From an uncultured Eubacteriales bacterium (GTDB lineage Bacteria; Bacillota; Clostridia; TANB77; CAG-508): a DNA stretch of 64,000 nucleotides. Made by a program: the position numbers and the translations under genes. The notes beneath the pieces are model-generated. The model saw only the letters and a program-made list of their open reading frames with translations. It made no database searches and had not been told where the DNA came from. Shown in pieces: positions 62,205 through 64,000 of the stretch (position 1 is its first letter; the number at the start of each line of letters is the position of its first letter). The stretch covers positions 1-64,000 of the forward strand of contig CABUJR010000005.1 of assembly GCA_902492015.1 (NCBI GenBank), read 5' to 3'.

Positions 62205-63194
62205 TTATGCATTTTCACCATTTTGGGGTGATCTTTTTTGTGTATTTTTTTCTGGATTTTGTGCTGCATTTTTCTTCATATTTTCCATAATTTGTCTTCT
62301 AACTGCAGCTTGTTTTTCTGTTATGTTTGAATTTACTGTTTGTTGTTTTCTTGTATCAGTTTGATTTACCTGTTGTTTTACAGGTGCTTTTACTTGTTCT
62401 GTTGTTGCTTTTTCTTTAGGTTCTTGAATTATTTCATTACCATCTTCATCATATTGTGGTAATTTTGGTGGTTTTATTCCCCAATTTCTTTCTAGAAACG
62501 CATCAAATGCAACAACATCAGCATCATTCATATTTTCTCTCATTCCTCTTATATTTTCAGGAGAAATAGGATTTGTTAAAATATATCTATCATCAGCAAA
62601 TTCTAATATATTATGATATTTGTATAATTCTCTATTAGTTTGCTTTGTAAAATATATTGTTGCATTATCGAAAAATTTATCAAATTTTCCTTCTAATGTT
62701 TTTTCTTTTCTATGGTCAAAAGTATATTCATTCTTTTCTTCTACTGGAATACACTCTGTTATTCTTTCTATGTAACGTCTTCCTCTAAAGTCTTTTACTA
62801 AGTGAATATTAAAGTTCAAAACTTGAACAACTTGTTCTGCTGCTGTTTGTTCATCTTTAAAAACACCAGTTCTAAGCATTGAGTTACGAAGCGCTGTAAC
62901 TAAGTTTGGAAATGTTTTAGCGTGGTGAGTAAATAATGTAAATTTAGATGCAACCTGTGCAGATTGAATCATCCAAGATGCTACGGGGTCAGTTGCAACC
63001 TCACCGATGATATTAACAGAACCGTCAGTCTTCTTTTGAACGTCCAAACAATCTTGTCCAGAAATTGTTTCAGTTTCACGCATTGATACGATATTTCTTG
63101 TAGGATATATCTTTCTTAAGTGAAGCTCGAAAGCAGTTTCTGTGATACGAAGGTTCATTGTTTCATATATATTTTCAATCATAGCCATAAGCAT
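62205..63194 (-). CDS. CpaF/TadA-type pilus ATPase, C-terminal part of a frameshifted gene
   Basis: C-terminal half of a VirB11/CpaF-family secretion ATPase. It continues the Walker A motif as K-T-T-M-L-M-A-M-I in another reading frame from the N-terminal half. It contains the Walker B-like I-I-G-E-V and the conserved H-H-A-K. After the ATPase domain (~1-230) there is a Gln/Lys-rich tail of ~85 residues. The first ATG lies within the motif, so it is not an independent gene; it is the same gene as 63175-64000, broken by one base near 63207. Confidence 0.8.
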   Translation of the reverse strand: MLMAMIENIYETMNLRITETAFELHLRKIYPTRNIVSMRETETISGQDCLDVQKKTDGSVNIIGEVATDPVASWMIQSAQVASKFTLFTHHAKTFPNLVTALRNSMLRTGVFKDEQTAAEQVVQVLNFNIHLVKDFRGRRYIERITECIPVEEKNEYTFDHRKEKTLEGKFDKFFDNATIYFTKQTNRELYKYHNILEFADDRYILTNPISPENIRGMRENMNDADVVAFDAFLERNWGIKPPKLPQYDEDGNEIIQEPKEKATTEQVKAPVKQQVNQTDTRKQQTVNSNITEKQAAVRRQIMENMKKNAAQNPEKNTQKRSPQNGENA

Positions 63195-64000
63195 TGTTGT
63201 TTTTCCGACAACCTTGCTCTCCTGTTAGAGCTATAATTCTTGCTCCTTTTACAAGGAATTTTAATAATTCTATTGTTTCTTCTTTTCCTGGGAATTTAAC
63301 TATTTGTTCAAGTGTAGCACGCTTTACGTCGAACTTTCTTACAAAGAATGCCCAAGTTTCACACATGCTAGGTCTAACAACAACGACACGAGAACCGTCT
63401 TTCATTTCATTGATTTTATATCCATTTGTATCAGATAACTGACCTGGATTATTATATTTATATATATTTTGACATACTCTTTTTAATTCTGCCTCTGTTC
63501 CAAAAGACAAGAATGCAAGTCTTATTGATTTACCTTGGAAGAATATCCATATTGCATCACAGGCTCTTGGTATTTTTGATTCCATAGCTTGTTTTAGATA
63601 ATCACCATCTGTTTGAGCAACTTGGCTCAAGAATGATTCTGGAAGTCCTGATACACCACCAGAAACACCATCTATGTTCATATCTCTTATTTCATCAATA
63701 CTACTAAATCCTTTATATTTTTGATAAATTCTTTGTACTACTACCTCTAGCTTATCAGCAAATTCTAATTGAATTTGTTCTTGTTCATAAATATCATCAA
63801 TTTCTTCACTTGTTATAACATAAGAAGGTTTTGTTTCTCCTTCTACATATTTTAATGCAGCTAAATTATATTTTTTAATAAGTTCAGTTAAAGCTTCATA
63901 AGAAAAAGTCTTTTTATATTCGTGAATTAAAATATCAAATTTATCTTGTGCTGTAAGTAGTGATGGTGTATCAAAAGGTATAGCTTTAGAAATATTGGTC
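63175..64000 (-). CDS. CpaF/TadA-type pilus ATPase, N-terminal part, frameshifted and cut by window edge
   Basis: N-terminal part of the same secretion ATPase. The frame is open to the right edge of the window, so the start is not visible. It carries the helical N-terminal domain of CpaF proteins and R-V-V-V-V-R-P, and runs to the Walker A motif as L-T-G-E-Q-G-C, after which one extra base diverts the frame to a stop about 11 codons later. Removing base 63207 restores G-E-Q-G-C-G-K-T-T and joins the C-terminal part. Either a sequencing error or a real mutation. Confidence 0.8.
   Translation of the reverse strand, partial: TNISKAIPFDTPSLLTAQDKFDILIHEYKKTFSYEALTELIKKYNLAALKYVEGETKPSYVITSEEIDDIYEQEQIQLEFADKLEVVVQRIYQKYKGFSSIDEIRDMNIDGVSGGVSGLPESFLSQVAQTDGDYLKQAMESKIPRACDAIWIFFQGKSIRLAFLSFGTEAELKRVCQNIYKYNNPGQLSDTNGYKINEMKDGSRVVVVRPSMCETWAFFVRKFDVKRATLEQIVKFPGKEETIELLKFLVKGARIIALTGEQGCRKNNNAYGYD

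Overview
This is a very AT-rich stretch from a low-GC Gram-positive bacterium. It is most likely a spore-forming member of the Clostridia, perhaps one of the uncultured gut lineages. The evidence is a Firmicutes-type ribosomal gene order, a zinc-ribbon S14, strong AGGAGG ribosome-binding sites with frequent TTG and GTG starts, a T-box leader on pheS, a SpoIVB serine peptidase, and spoVG behind a recognisable sigma-H-type promoter. Nearly everything is on the minus strand; only murC and one small helical protein are clearly on the plus strand. No tRNA, rRNA, CRISPR array or insertion sequence was seen.

Layout by coordinate. 1-15500: the joined S10, spc and alpha ribosomal operons, read from rpsJ (15211) down to rpoA at the left edge. 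A consensus promoter and a ~250-nt structured leader precede rpsJ. rpmD (L30) is missing, and several intergenic gaps hold hairpins, including a perfect 20-bp inverted repeat. 15600-18900: a membrane-anchored protein and a coiled-coil protein whose N-terminus looks like an ADP-ribosyltransferase fold that has lost its catalytic glutamates. 19000-24600: ftsE, ftsX, two M23 murein hydrolases and an S41 protease in one operon, a cell-wall remodelling module. 24700-30900: a 1679-residue membrane-anchored protein with a cysteine-peptidase-like and a lysozyme-like domain, downstream of a perfect 130-bp tandem duplication. 30900-37600: split transketolase, a membrane protein and addA. 38000-46400: a plus-strand helical protein, a GH25 lysozyme with C-terminal Cys-rich repeats, an unknown protein, pheST with T-box, and a three-gene unknown operon containing two very small genes. 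46400-52990: two membrane-anchored surface proteins, spoVG, murC and spoIVB.

53100-64000 is the most unusual part: a Tad-like (type IV pilus-like) export locus. It has a CpaF/TadA-type ATPase, interrupted in this sequence by one extra base inside Walker A; a TadB-TadC-type double membrane protein; and a run of eight single-pass proteins. Five of these appear to be diverged paralogues. Three of the five begin with M-E-N-A-x-K, three end in a shared Y-H-x-x-T-G-R-V motif, and all five share a central [F/Y]-N-x-x-[F/Y] block. None has a canonical prepilin leader. I interpret them as structural subunits of a poorly described pilus-like machine.

Most functions are family assignments from visible motifs. 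Promoters, terminators and start codons were read directly from the sequence. The pilin family, the pseudo-ADP-ribosyltransferase and the roles of the unknown genes are inferences.
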